In this document: in pieces, positions 11,329 to 20,029 of the stretch
Layout: each line of letters opens with the position of its first letter
Numbering within the stretch: position 1 is the first letter of the stretch
Origin: Arthrobacter subterraneus
Lineage (GTDB): Bacteria; Actinomycetota; Actinomycetes; Actinomycetales; Micrococcaceae
Assembly (NCBI RefSeq): GCF_900099735.1
Contig: NZ_FNDT01000008.1
Location: forward strand, 62,001 to 126,000
Reading direction: 5' to 3'
DNA length: 64,000 bases
Position numbers and translations under genes: made by a program
Notes under the pieces: generated by a model
What the model was told of the DNA's origin: nothing
The model's input: the letters and a program-made list of their open reading frames with translations, nothing else
The model's database searches: none

Positions 11329-13038
11329 ATGGCACTGGCTGAGCGGCTGCCGCGGTTCCTGACACTTCGGGGCTGGGGCCTGGCCGCTGCCGGGATCCTG
11401 TCGCTGCTGGGCGCCCAGTTCCTCGGCCGCCGCGACCTGCTGTACCTGGGGATCCTGCTGGTCCTCCTGCCGCTGGTATCCGTGCTGGTGCTGCGTCTGG
11501 TCAAACCGCGCTTCACCGTGCACCGGACCTTCGCGCCGCAGAGCATGGAGACCGGGTCCACCACCACGGTGACGCTGTCCGTCGCGTCCGACAGCCCGCT
11601 GGGCGGCTCGGTGGTAATGCGCGAGCTGCTGCCGCACCGCTTCGGCGACGCACCCGAGTTCCATTTTCCGGCCGCCCACCCCACTCCCAGCGGGGTGAGC
11701 CTGTATGAGTACCGGCTGCGCTCCACGGCGCGGGGAGTGTACGACGTCGGCCCCGTCACCGCCGGCTTCACCGACCCCTTTGGCCTGGGCATCTCCCGGC
11801 ACACCCTCGGCGGGACCGACCGGCTGGTCGTCACGCCCAGCCCCCTGGACCTGCCGTCCTCTCCCCTGACCGGTGTCCGCGGAACCGAGGGACACGCGGT
11901 GACCCGGCGGAACGCGAACCCCAGCGACGACGACGTCATGACCCGCGAATACCGCCACGGAGACCCGATGCGGCGGGTCCACTGGGCTGCGACCGCCCGG
12001 CACAACGAGCTGATGGTCCGGCAGGAGGAATCCGTGACCATGCCCGAGGCCACCCTGATCCTGGATCAGCGGCAGACCAGTTACGGGTCCGGTTTCCTCT
12101 CCGCCTTCGGTGACCCGGACGACGACGGCGGCATGCTCTCCTCCCCCACGTTCGAATGGGCAGTGGTCGGTGCGGTGTCCATTGCCGCGCACCTGCTCGA
12201 ACGCAACTACTCGCTTCGGTTCCTCGATGAAACGGGAGCCCCCGCTTTGCGGCGTTCGGTTTCCGCGCCATGGCCGGAGGACGAGGAATTTTCGGGGCAG
12301 GTGGGGCTGCACGGAATCTCACAGGGACTGGCTGCCCTGGAACTCGTCCCCGATCCCAGCAAGCGGCCCACTGCCTCGCGGAAGCGCCCGTCTGCACCTG
12401 TTCCGCCTGTCCGGTCCTCGTCCGCTTCTTCCGTCCGGTCCTCAGCGGGTGGATCCGCGTCCGGTGGGTCTCATCTTGTCCAGCGCAACGGCCATGGTTA
12501 CGGTGGGCTGCCATTCGGTGACCCGATGCTGGACAAACTCGCAGGGCTGAAGAACCGCGGGCCGCTGATCGCGCTGCTTGGCGCCATCAGCGAGGCGGAG
12601 GCCCGGGATCTGGGTCCGGCGTCCGAGTACGGGTCACAGTCGTTCGCCATCCTGGTCAGCGAACGGCCGCGGGACCTGCACGGCGTGATGGATATCCTTC
12701 GCGGTGCCGGGTGGCATGTAGTGGCGGTGAACCCGAATGCGTCAGTGGCCGCGGCCTGGGCGCACTTCGACCCCGCACCGGTGGGTGCAACCTCCTCGAC
12801 CGCGAAAACCACTCTCGCCCCCGGCACGGTGGGGTCAGGTGCGGCCGGTTCTGCTGGCTCTGTCGCGTCCGGCCGCTCTGTTGGTTTTGCCGGTGCTGCC
12901 GGTACTACCGGTTCTGCCGGTTCTGCCGGTTCTGTTGCGTCCGGCCGCTCTGCCGGTTCTGCGGGTTCCGGTGCATCCGGCCGCTCTACCGATTCTCCCG
13001 GCGCCTCCGGTTCCGTTATTTCAGGAGGCCGGACATGA
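11329..13038 (+). CDS. DUF58 membrane protein with repetitive Gly/Ser-rich tail
   Basis: 569 aa from ATG 11329, 4 bp after moxR. Two membrane helices lie near the N-terminus (GWGLAAAGILSLLGAQFL, LLYLGILLVLLPLVSVLVL). Then comes the DUF58 core with its motif YRHGDPMRRVHWAATAR (~205-220). The segment after ~residue 340 is Ser/Pro-rich. The last ~70 residues are low-complexity repeats built on SVASGRS and GSAGS, absent from ordinary DUF58 proteins. It is the middle gene of the MoxR module; its stop overlaps the next start (ATGA). Confidence 0.9.
   Translation: MALAERLPRFLTLRGWGLAAAGILSLLGAQFLGRRDLLYLGILLVLLPLVSVLVLRLVKPRFTVHRTFAPQSMETGSTTTVTLSVASDSPLGGSVVMRELLPHRFGDAPEFHFPAAHPTPSGVSLYEYRLRSTARGVYDVGPVTAGFTDPFGLGISRHTLGGTDRLVVTPSPLDLPSSPLTGVRGTEGHAVTRRNANPSDDDVMTREYRHGDPMRRVHWAATARHNELMVRQEESVTMPEATLILDQRQTSYGSGFLSAFGDPDDDGGMLSSPTFEWAVVGAVSIAAHLLERNYSLRFLDETGAPALRRSVSAPWPEDEEFSGQVGLHGISQGLAALELVPDPSKRPTASRKRPSAPVPPVRSSSASSVRSSAGGSASGGSHLVQRNGHGYGGLPFGDPMLDKLAGLKNRGPLIALLGAISEAEARDLGPASEYGSQSFAILVSERPRDLHGVMDILRGAGWHVVAVNPNASVAAAWAHFDPAPVGATSSTAKTTLAPGTVGSGAAGSAGSVASGRSVGFAGAAGTTGSAGSAGSVASGRSAGSAGSGASGRSTDSPGASGSVISGGRT
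12844..13010 (+). repeat. degenerate tandem repeats in the 3' end of the DUF58 gene
   Basis: Repeated blocks of GTCCGGCCGCTCT and GCCGGTTCTG in phase with the codons, giving SGRS and GSAG repeats. Three copies of the CCGGCCGCTCT block are visible. The tract is prone to length change by slippage. Confidence 0.8.
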
Positions 13039-15404
13039 CCGCGACCCTCTCCCGTCCCGCTGAGGGCGGGCAGGCCCAACGCCTCCTGCCCAACCGGCCC
13101 GCAGCTCCGCGCAGGAACTACAACCACCTCCTGGTCACGGCCGCCTCGTTCGCGGCGGTCATGCTCACCTCGGTGAGCCTGTCCGGCGTGATCTTCGGCT
13201 GGACCTGGTTCATGCCGGTGCTGGTCACGGTGGGAACGGTGCTGTTCTTCATGGCCCTGACGCGGCTGTCGCGGCTGCCATCGTACTGTGTTCCGCTGGT
13301 GGGGCTCCTGGCGCTGGCCGGATCGTTGATCTGGCAGTTCTTCCCCTCCCAGAGCACCCTGGGAATCTTTCCGGGGGACGGCTTCACCGGTCGGCTCACC
13401 ATCCTGCTCGGCCGTGCCGAGAACACCGTCATCTCACAGGTGGCACCGGTGCTGCCGACAGCCGGGCTGTTCCTGGTGGTCTGCGCGGGCATCGGCCTGA
13501 TCGCCATCCTGGTGGACACACTCGCCACCACGCTGCGGATGCCGGCCACCAGCGGACTGGCGCTGCTGGCAGTGCTGGTGGTTCCCGCCGTCGTACGCAT
13601 TAATAGTGTGGGTGTGCCGTCCTTCATTGCCGCCGTGGCGGGGTTCCTGATCCTGCTGGGCTGTGCCCACTGGCGTGAGGCACGGCAGGATTCCGACTCG
13701 TCGAGTGAGTTATCCGGAGCCCATCTGTCGCGGGGAATGACCATCGGCGTGCTGGCGCTGGCCATCGCCGTCGTGCTTCCGCTGGGGATTCCCGGCTTCA
13801 ATTCGGGAGTTTTCCCGCAGGGAGCGCGGGTGAACCTGTGGGGAACGGCAACCGGGCTCAATCCGGTGGTGACGCTCGGGAATGACCTGCGCAATCCCAA
13901 CGGATTCGGCAGGATCGAGTATGCAACCACGGCCACGGAGCCGCTGTACCTGCGTTCGGTCACCCTGGAGGATTTCAGCGGGCAGCGGTGGGAACCGGAC
14001 CAGCGGCTCGGGCAGCGGGTGGCCGGCGTGGACGAGATGTTTTCCGACGGCCAGCCCGGCGGTGAGACCACCTTCACGCGGATTACCACGGACAGCTTCA
14101 CAAGCCCCTGGCTGCTTTCACCGTACGCGCCGTTGTCCATCAGGGGGCTGCGCGGGCAGTGGGCATATGACCCGGGGAACCTCAGCATCCTGGCGATCGA
14201 CGGCGGTTCCACGGCCGAGCAGGACTACCTGGTGGAAAGCATTGAACCCGTGCTGACCAAGGAGCGTCTGGAACGCATTCCGCCGGTCAATCCCGAGTCT
14301 GTGGAGGAAAAGTTCCTTGCCCTTCCCAGCTCGCTGCCCTCCGTCATCAGCAACACCACCGCGGAGGTTGTGGAGGGGATCTCCAACCCCTATGACCAGG
14401 CCATCGCGATCCAGAGCTTCCTCCGCGGGCCGTCCTTTGTGTACTCAGTGGACGCGCCCGTGGACGGCGGCTATGACGGAAATAGCCTGGACGTGATGGC
14501 GCGGTTCCTCGAATCGCGGTCCGGGTACTGCGTGCACTATGCCGGGACCATGGCGGTGATGGCCCGCCTGGCCGGGATCCCGAGCCGGGTTGCGGTGGGC
14601 TACTCCCCCGGATCACCCACCGGTACGCAGTTCCTCGGCCCGGACGGTACGGAGTTCACGGAGTTTTCGGTGAACTCCAAGGACGCACACGCCTGGCCGG
14701 AACTGTACTTCGAGGGTCTCGGCTGGGTGCAGTTCGAACCGACGCCGTCACGCGGTGTGGTCCCGGACTATGCCATCACCACCCTGTCCCCGGCCAACCC
14801 GTCGGTCAACAGCGACAACCTGAACCCGAGTACCGCAGAGGTGCCGGAATCCACCGCCGCACCGTTCCCGGACGCCGACGAGGAACAGGCCGCCAAGGCT
14901 GAGCGGGACAGTGCGGAACGGAGTTCCACCCTCGGCGGGATCCTCGGGCTCCTGCTCGTGCTGCTCGCCCTGACGCCGCTGGCGTTGCGGCAAATGCGGA
15001 CTGAGCGCCGTCGTCGTTCTGTCACCGGCAACACCAGGGGCGTGGGCGCCGCGACGGTGGCGTGGGCTGAAACCGTGGAGCTGGCTGCGGATTACCGGAT
15101 GCCGCCGTTGCCCACCGACACACCGCGGACATTTGAGCAGCGGCTGCGTGCCCGGCTGGATGACTCGGCGGCCGCTGCGCTGTCACGGTTGCGGCGTGCC
15201 TACGAGGAAGAGGAATACGCCGAGTTTGCCGGCGCGGATGCCCGTCCGACAAACAGTTGGGACGACGTCGAGTCCGTCACCCGCGCGCTGTCCCAATCCG
15301 CGTCGGTCCCTGCGCGGGTCCGTGCACGCTTCTGGCCGCAATCGCTGTGGCAGCCGTTCGGGGCGCAGCGCAGTGAGGACGTAGCGGGTTCGTCCCGTAC
15401 CTGA
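13035..15404 (+). CDS. membrane transglutaminase-like protein (TgpA type)
   Basis: 789 aa; start ATG 13035 overlaps the DUF58 stop and has GGAGG at 13024-13028. About five to six membrane helices fill the first ~260 residues. Then comes an extracytoplasmic region with a transglutaminase-like papain-fold core: Cys499 in SGYCVHYAGTMAVMARLAGI, His552 in DAHAWPELYF, and GWVQFEPTPS, where the usual Asp is replaced by Glu. A further helix (LGGILGLLLVLLALTPLAL) precedes a DUF4129-like C-terminus (LRRAYEEEEYAEF). Likely acts on cell-envelope proteins or peptides together with MoxR and DUF58. Confidence 0.92.
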   Translation: MTATLSRPAEGGQAQRLLPNRPAAPRRNYNHLLVTAASFAAVMLTSVSLSGVIFGWTWFMPVLVTVGTVLFFMALTRLSRLPSYCVPLVGLLALAGSLIWQFFPSQSTLGIFPGDGFTGRLTILLGRAENTVISQVAPVLPTAGLFLVVCAGIGLIAILVDTLATTLRMPATSGLALLAVLVVPAVVRINSVGVPSFIAAVAGFLILLGCAHWREARQDSDSSSELSGAHLSRGMTIGVLALAIAVVLPLGIPGFNSGVFPQGARVNLWGTATGLNPVVTLGNDLRNPNGFGRIEYATTATEPLYLRSVTLEDFSGQRWEPDQRLGQRVAGVDEMFSDGQPGGETTFTRITTDSFTSPWLLSPYAPLSIRGLRGQWAYDPGNLSILAIDGGSTAEQDYLVESIEPVLTKERLERIPPVNPESVEEKFLALPSSLPSVISNTTAEVVEGISNPYDQAIAIQSFLRGPSFVYSVDAPVDGGYDGNSLDVMARFLESRSGYCVHYAGTMAVMARLAGIPSRVAVGYSPGSPTGTQFLGPDGTEFTEFSVNSKDAHAWPELYFEGLGWVQFEPTPSRGVVPDYAITTLSPANPSVNSDNLNPSTAEVPESTAAPFPDADEEQAAKAERDSAERSSTLGGILGLLLVLLALTPLALRQMRTERRRRSVTGNTRGVGAATVAWAETVELAADYRMPPLPTDTPRTFEQRLRARLDDSAAAALSRLRRAYEEEEYAEFAGADARPTNSWDDVESVTRALSQSASVPARVRARFWPQSLWQPFGAQRSEDVAGSSRT

Positions 15405-15463
15405 CAGCTGCGGGCCGGTTCCCCCACCCCCGTTGATTACAGCCGCGGGCCGGTTCCCCCACC
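15404..15463 (+). repeat. two 25-bp direct repeats, 35-bp period
   Basis: Copies at 15404-15428 and 15439-15463 share GCGGGCCGGTTCCCCCACC and differ at one base. The first begins at the last base of the transglutaminase stop codon. A degenerate inverted copy follows at about 15529-15547, next to the opposing gabD gene. Confidence 0.85.
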
Positions 15464-15478
15464 TTCTGGGCGCCCTAC

Positions 15479-15502
15479 CGGCGTGTCGCATGGGACACGC
15501 CG
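15479..15502. terminator. hairpin between convergent genes
   Basis: A perfect 9-bp stem (CGGCGTGTC / GACACGCCG) with a 6-nt GCATGG loop midway between the convergent transglutaminase and gabD genes; possible bidirectional terminator. No U-tract on either side. Confidence 0.5.
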
Positions 15503-15571
15503 TCGTGATAGGCGTTGTTCAGCCGGAAGGTGGGGAATCCGGGCCGGGCGACAATGACCGTTGAGCCTGGT

Positions 15572-17053
15572 TTAGCCGGCCGACGGGTCCGCGATGCCCA
15601 CGTACTGCGTGTACAGGTATTCCTCGATGCCCTCGTAGCCGCCTTCACGTCCGAGGCCCGACTGCTTCACCCCGCCGAACGGCGCCGCCGCATTGGAGAT
15701 GACGCCCGCGTTGAGGCCGAGCATGCCGGTGTCCAGCCGCTCGCCCATCCGCAGCCCACGGTTCAGGTCGCGGGTGAAGACGTACGCCACGAGTCCGTAC
15801 TCGGTGTTGTTGGCGAGCCGGACGGCGTCGTCCTCCGAGGAGAAGGTGACGATCGGGGCCACCGGACCGAAGATCTCCTCCTGCAGGATCCGCGACTTCG
15901 CGGCAACGTCCGTCAGAACGGTCGCCGGGTAGAAGTAGCCGGGACCGTCCACGGGGGAACCGCCGGTAAGGACCTGAGCGCCGTCGTCGACCGCGTCCTG
16001 CACCAGGGAGTGAACGCTGTCGCGGCTCTTGCCGTCGATCAGCGGGCCCAGCTTCGAGGAGTCCTCGGTGCCGCGACCGGGGGTGACGTCCTTCATGCGG
16101 GCGGCGAGCTTGTCGGCGAACGCGGCGGCGACGGACTCGTGCACAATGAACCGGTTGGCGGCCGTGCAGGCCTCGCCCATGTTGCGGAGTTTGGCGGCCA
16201 TGGCGCCGTCAACGGCCTTGTCGAGGTCGGCGTCCTCGAAGACCAGGAACGGTGCGTTGCCGCCGAGCTCCATCGAGGTGCGCAGGACGTTTTCGGAGGC
16301 GTCGGCCAGCAGGCGCCGACCCACCGGCGTCGAACCAGTGAAGGAGAGCTTGCGGAGCCGGCTGTCCTTGATGAGGGGTCCGGTGACGTCTCCGGCGCTG
16401 GTGGTGCTCACGATGTTGAGGACGCCCTTGGGCAGGCCTGCCTCCTCGAGGACCTTGGCGAACAGCAGCGAGGTCAGCGGGGTCAAGTTCGCGGGCTTCA
16501 GCACCATGGTGCAGCCGGCGGCAACAGCGGGTGCTATCTTGCGGGTAGCCATTGCCAGCGGGAAATTCCACGGGGTGATGAGCAGGCAGGGGCCAACGGG
16601 CTTCTTGTTGACCAGGATGCGCGACTTGCCGTCCGGAGCTGTGGAGTAGCGGCCGGACATGCGGACGGCTTCCTCGGAGAACCAGCGGAGGAACTCGGCG
16701 CCGTAGATGACCTCACCGCGGGCTTCGGCGAGCGGCTTGCCCATTTCCATGGTCATGAGGAGCGCGAAGTCGTCGGCGCGTTCGGTGACCATTTCGAAGG
16801 CGCGGCGCAGGATCTCCCCACGCTCCCGCGGTGCGGTGCGGGCCCACTCATCCTGGGCGGCGACGGCGGCGTCCAGTGCTGCCTTGCCGTCTTCGGGGCT
16901 GGCGTCGGCGATGGTGAGCAGTGTTTTGCCGGTGGCGGGATCCTCGACGTCGAAGGTCTTGCCGTTGGCGGCATCGCGCCACTCTCCGCCGATCAGCAGA
17001 CCGGTGGGAACCGAGGACAGAAGTTCTTGTTCGCGCTGGGCGGTGATAGTCAT
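15572..17053 (-). CDS. gabD: NAD(P)-dependent succinate-semialdehyde dehydrogenase
   Basis: 493 aa aldehyde dehydrogenase. Features: ITPWNFPLAMATRKIAPA (cofactor site), FTGSTPVGRRL, catalytic Glu in ELGGNAP, catalytic Cys in NMGEACTAANRF, EEIFGPVAPI. The pattern (LADASENVLRTSMELGGNAP, KPANLTPLTSLLFA) fits GabD-type succinate-semialdehyde dehydrogenases, which feed GABA-derived carbon to succinate; a related aldehyde is possible. AAAGG lies 7 nt before the ATG. Monocistronic, 120 bp upstream of the rsmI 3' end. Confidence 0.88.
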   Translation of the reverse strand: MTITAQREQELLSSVPTGLLIGGEWRDAANGKTFDVEDPATGKTLLTIADASPEDGKAALDAAVAAQDEWARTAPRERGEILRRAFEMVTERADDFALLMTMEMGKPLAEARGEVIYGAEFLRWFSEEAVRMSGRYSTAPDGKSRILVNKKPVGPCLLITPWNFPLAMATRKIAPAVAAGCTMVLKPANLTPLTSLLFAKVLEEAGLPKGVLNIVSTTSAGDVTGPLIKDSRLRKLSFTGSTPVGRRLLADASENVLRTSMELGGNAPFLVFEDADLDKAVDGAMAAKLRNMGEACTAANRFIVHESVAAAFADKLAARMKDVTPGRGTEDSSKLGPLIDGKSRDSVHSLVQDAVDDGAQVLTGGSPVDGPGYFYPATVLTDVAAKSRILQEEIFGPVAPIVTFSSEDDAVRLANNTEYGLVAYVFTRDLNRGLRMGERLDTGMLGLNAGVISNAAAPFGGVKQSGLGREGGYEGIEEYLYTQYVGIADPSAG

Positions 17054-17173
17054 CCGGGAGCCTTTACGATCGACAATGGTGTGTTCGAGCTCTCACGCTA
17101 GCCCTGCGCCGCTCGCCCCGTCCATACAAACCTGCACGACGACGACGGCGATCCACTGTCAGAGTGCACAGTC

Positions 17174-18226
17174 TTACGTCCGCGCGGCCACCACCGCCGC
17201 GTACAGCTCCCGCTTGCTGACCCGCGAGTCTTCAGCCACGGCCGCGACCGCCTCCTTGAGCCGGAGCCCCTGGCTCATCAGCTGGTTGACCGCTGCCACG
17301 TGGTCTTCGGGTGCAGTTGGCGCGTCGGCCGGTGCACCGCCCACGACGACGGCGATCTCCCCCCGGACCAGGTTGCCTTCCACCCACTCAAGCAGGTGCT
17401 GCAGCGGCCCGCGGATCACTTCCTCGTACCGTTTGGTCAGTTCACGGGTGACGCACGCGGGCCGTTCCGGGCCGAATTCGGAGTGCAGTGCACGGATCAT
17501 GGCTTCGAGCCGATGCGGCGCTTCGAAGAACACCATGGTGCGGCGTTCGGTGCGCAGCTCGGCGAGCCGGGCCGCGCGTTCGCCGGCTTTACGGGGCAGG
17601 AAACCCTCGAAACAGAACCGGTCGGTGGGCAGGCCGGACAGGGCGAGCGCAGTAAGGACTGCCGAGGGTCCGGGGGCAACGGTGACCGTGATTCCGCGGG
17701 CTGCGGCGGCCTCGACGAGGCGGAAACCCGGGTCGGAGACCGACGGCATGCCGGCGTCGGTCACCAGGAGCAGGGTGGCTCCGGCGGCAACGAGGTCAAG
17801 GAGCTCGGGGGTGCGGGCGGCCTCGTTGTGTTCGTGGTAGCTGAGGGTTCGTCCCGCCGGTGTCACGTCGAGGGAACGGATGAGCCGTTGCAGGCGCCGG
17901 GTGTCTTCGGCGGCGATGATGTCGGCGGTCTCGAGGAGCGACACCAGCCGGAAGGTTGCGTCGCCCATGTTGCCGATCGGGGTGGCCGCGAGCACGATAC
18001 TGCCGTTCCCCCTCGTGAGCGACTCCGGGAGGAGGGGCTCGGGAGCGTCCTGGACGTCGTGGCCGTCAGGATCGTCCGTCGCGTCAGGGGTCTCGACGGC
18101 GGCGGGCACTTCAGAGGCGTCCGGGTCCTCGGGAGTGTCCGGGGCGTCATGGTTGTCCTGATCCCCGGGCACTCCCGTGCCGTCCGCGGGGAGGGTGCCG
18201 CCGTCGTCGTCGTTATGTTCCGTCAC
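17174..18226 (-). CDS. rsmI: 16S rRNA (cytidine1402-2'-O)-methyltransferase with acidic N-terminal extension
   Basis: 350 aa. The tetrapyrrole-methylase fold begins near residue 75 with IVLAATPIGNMGDATFR. It continues through AEDTRRLQRL, VTDAGMPSVSDPGFRLV, VAPGPSAVLTALALSGLP and FFEAPHRLEAM. RsmI methylates C1402 in the decoding centre. The first ~70 residues are an unusual acidic stretch (mostly D, E, P, T, A) absent from typical ~280-aa RsmI. The start is GTG with TAGGCT 6 nt upstream and no Shine-Dalgarno. Divergent from pmt, as in mycobacteria. Confidence 0.93.
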   Translation of the reverse strand: MTEHNDDDGGTLPADGTGVPGDQDNHDAPDTPEDPDASEVPAAVETPDATDDPDGHDVQDAPEPLLPESLTRGNGSIVLAATPIGNMGDATFRLVSLLETADIIAAEDTRRLQRLIRSLDVTPAGRTLSYHEHNEAARTPELLDLVAAGATLLLVTDAGMPSVSDPGFRLVEAAAARGITVTVAPGPSAVLTALALSGLPTDRFCFEGFLPRKAGERAARLAELRTERRTMVFFEAPHRLEAMIRALHSEFGPERPACVTRELTKRYEEVIRGPLQHLLEWVEGNLVRGEIAVVVGGAPADAPTAPEDHVAAVNQLMSQGLRLKEAVAAVAEDSRVSKRELYAAVVAART

Positions 18227-18278
18227 CCGCTCAGCCTACTGTCCAGGAACTGTCAGGGCCGCTGGGTACGATGATCCG
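18227..18278. promoter_or_regulatory. divergent leaderless promoters of rsmI and pmt
   Basis: 52 bp separate the two start codons. On the minus strand TAGGCT (18238-18233) lies 6 nt before the rsmI GTG; on the plus strand TACGAT (18267-18272) lies 6 nt before the pmt GTG. Either -10 would start transcription at or next to the start codon, so both mRNAs are probably leaderless and the two -35 regions overlap. Confidence 0.6.
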
Positions 18279-19904
18279 GTGAGCCAAACCACCACCGCCG
18301 CCGCCCTCCCTGAGGGATCCGGGCGGCAGTGGGTCCTCCCCGCGCGCACGGCGTTTTCCGAGCGGGTGCTGCGCCGGCGGCTGCTCGGTGAGGAGCTCCG
18401 GTTCGGGCTGTGGGGGTGGCTGCTGCCGGTGCTGGTGGCGGGAATCGGCGGGGTGCTGCGGTTCGTCCGGCTGGGTGAGCCCGACTCCCTGGTGTTCGAC
18501 GAAACCTATTACGTCAAGGACGCCTATTCCTTCCTGCAGTCGGGGTATGAGCGGGAATGGCCGGAGGAGGCGGACACGTCCTTCAACGCCGGAAATCCCG
18601 GGATCCTCCTGGAGACGCCTGACTATGTGGTGCACCCGCCGGTCGGGAAGTGGATGATTGCGTTCGGGATGCTGCTGTTCGGTCCCTCAAATCCGTTCGG
18701 GTGGCGGTTTACGGCCGCGGTGGTCGGGACGCTGTCCATTCTCATCCTGGCCCTGGTGGCGCAGCGGCTGTTCGGATCGGTGGTGCTCGGCGGGGTTGCC
18801 GGGCTGCTGCTTGCGGTTGACGGTCATCATCTGGTGCATTCCCGGACGTCCCTGTTGGACGTCTTCCTCATGTTCTGGATACTGGTTGCCTTTGCGCTGC
18901 TGGTGCTGGACCGTGACTGGGCACGACGGCGGTTGGCCACCCTGATGGCCGGGCTCGCCCGTGAACGCGGGCAGCCCACCCGCGAAGAGCTGCTGTACGG
19001 GCCGTGGCTGGGTCTCCGTCCGTGGCGGATTGCGGCGGGCGTGGCGCTGGGTCTGGCGCTGGGAACCAAGTGGTCCGCGCTGCCCTATATTGCGGTGTTC
19101 GGGCTGATGACCGTGCTCTGGGACATGGCGGCCAGGCGCACGGTGGGAGTCCGGCGCTGGGTAGCGGGCGCCGTCGTCCGGGATGGGCTGCAGGCGTTTG
19201 TGTCGATCGTGCCCGTGGCTCTGCTCACCTACGTGGCGTCGTGGACGGGCTGGTTCCTCTCCACGGATGCGTACAACCGGCAGTGGGCCGCCCAGAATCC
19301 CGATCCGCTCTGGGACTGGGTTCCCGCTCCCCTGCGCTCGCTGGCCGAGTACCACCGCAGCGCCTATTCGTTCCACGAAGGGCTCAGCTCCGAGCACCCG
19401 TACGAGGCCACGGCGTGGTCCTGGCTGGTGATGGGCAGGCCGACGTCCTTCCACTACCAGTCGGACGGGCTGACCTGTAACGCCGCCGACTGCTCCCAGG
19501 CCGTCAGCGTGGTGGGCAACCCGCTGATCTGGTGGGCCGCCGCGCTGTCGCTGCTGGTGGTGCTGCTGTTCTGGGCCGGCCGGCGCGACTGGCGGGCAGG
19601 CGCCATCCTCGCCGGTGTTGCAGCCGGGTATCTGCCGTGGTTCCTGTTTCCGGACCGCACCATGTTCTTCTTTTACGCCATCGTGTTTGAGCCGTTCCTC
19701 ATCCTCTCGCTGGTCTACGTGCTGGGCCTGATATTGGGCCGTGCCGGGGACCCTCCGTGGCGGCGGCGAAACGGTATTCTGCTCGTGGGGGGATTCGTTG
19801 TGCTGGCGGTATTGGTATCTGCGTTCTTCCTGCCCATCTGGACAGCTGAAACCATTCCCTACAACCAGTGGCGTCTGCGAATGTGGATGCCAAGCTGGAT
19901 CTGA
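18279..19904 (+). CDS. pmt: polyprenyl-phosphate-mannose:protein O-mannosyltransferase
   Basis: 541 aa GT39-family membrane enzyme, ~10 or more helices. It transfers mannose from polyprenol-phosphate-mannose to Ser/Thr of exported proteins during Sec translocation. Diagnostic: catalytic acidic pair in VFDETYYVKDAYS (~75-87), HPPVGKWMIA, LLLAVDGHHLVHSRTSLLD, GLALGTKWSALPY, SYHEGL-like YSFHEGL, and FHYQSDG. The start is GTG 18279 in a leaderless context. Pairing with rsmI on the opposite strand matches the conserved actinobacterial arrangement. Mannose supply would need ManA, present at 57.6 kb. Confidence 0.93.
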   Translation: MSQTTTAAALPEGSGRQWVLPARTAFSERVLRRRLLGEELRFGLWGWLLPVLVAGIGGVLRFVRLGEPDSLVFDETYYVKDAYSFLQSGYEREWPEEADTSFNAGNPGILLETPDYVVHPPVGKWMIAFGMLLFGPSNPFGWRFTAAVVGTLSILILALVAQRLFGSVVLGGVAGLLLAVDGHHLVHSRTSLLDVFLMFWILVAFALLVLDRDWARRRLATLMAGLARERGQPTREELLYGPWLGLRPWRIAAGVALGLALGTKWSALPYIAVFGLMTVLWDMAARRTVGVRRWVAGAVVRDGLQAFVSIVPVALLTYVASWTGWFLSTDAYNRQWAAQNPDPLWDWVPAPLRSLAEYHRSAYSFHEGLSSEHPYEATAWSWLVMGRPTSFHYQSDGLTCNAADCSQAVSVVGNPLIWWAAALSLLVVLLFWAGRRDWRAGAILAGVAAGYLPWFLFPDRTMFFFYAIVFEPFLILSLVYVLGLILGRAGDPPWRRRNGILLVGGFVVLAVLVSAFFLPIWTAETIPYNQWRLRMWMPSWI

Positions 19905-19967
19905 CCGAAGCACCATCGCCACCGTGTCACCGTCATTGAGCCGCCGCCGCAGTGTTACCGCCGCAGC

Positions 19968-19995
19968 GTCGTTCTTCCAGTGTCGTTCTTCCAGT
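19968..19995 (+). repeat. 14-bp perfect tandem duplication
   Basis: GTCGTTCTTCCAGT occurs twice head to tail between pmt and the acyl-CoA ligase gene, followed by a third partial GTC. GTGTCACCG also recurs on both sides. No promoter could be assigned with confidence in this 125-bp gap. Confidence 0.85.
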
Positions 19996-20029
19996 GTCAC
20001 CGCCATCGAGGGAAAGCGAGCCACATCCC

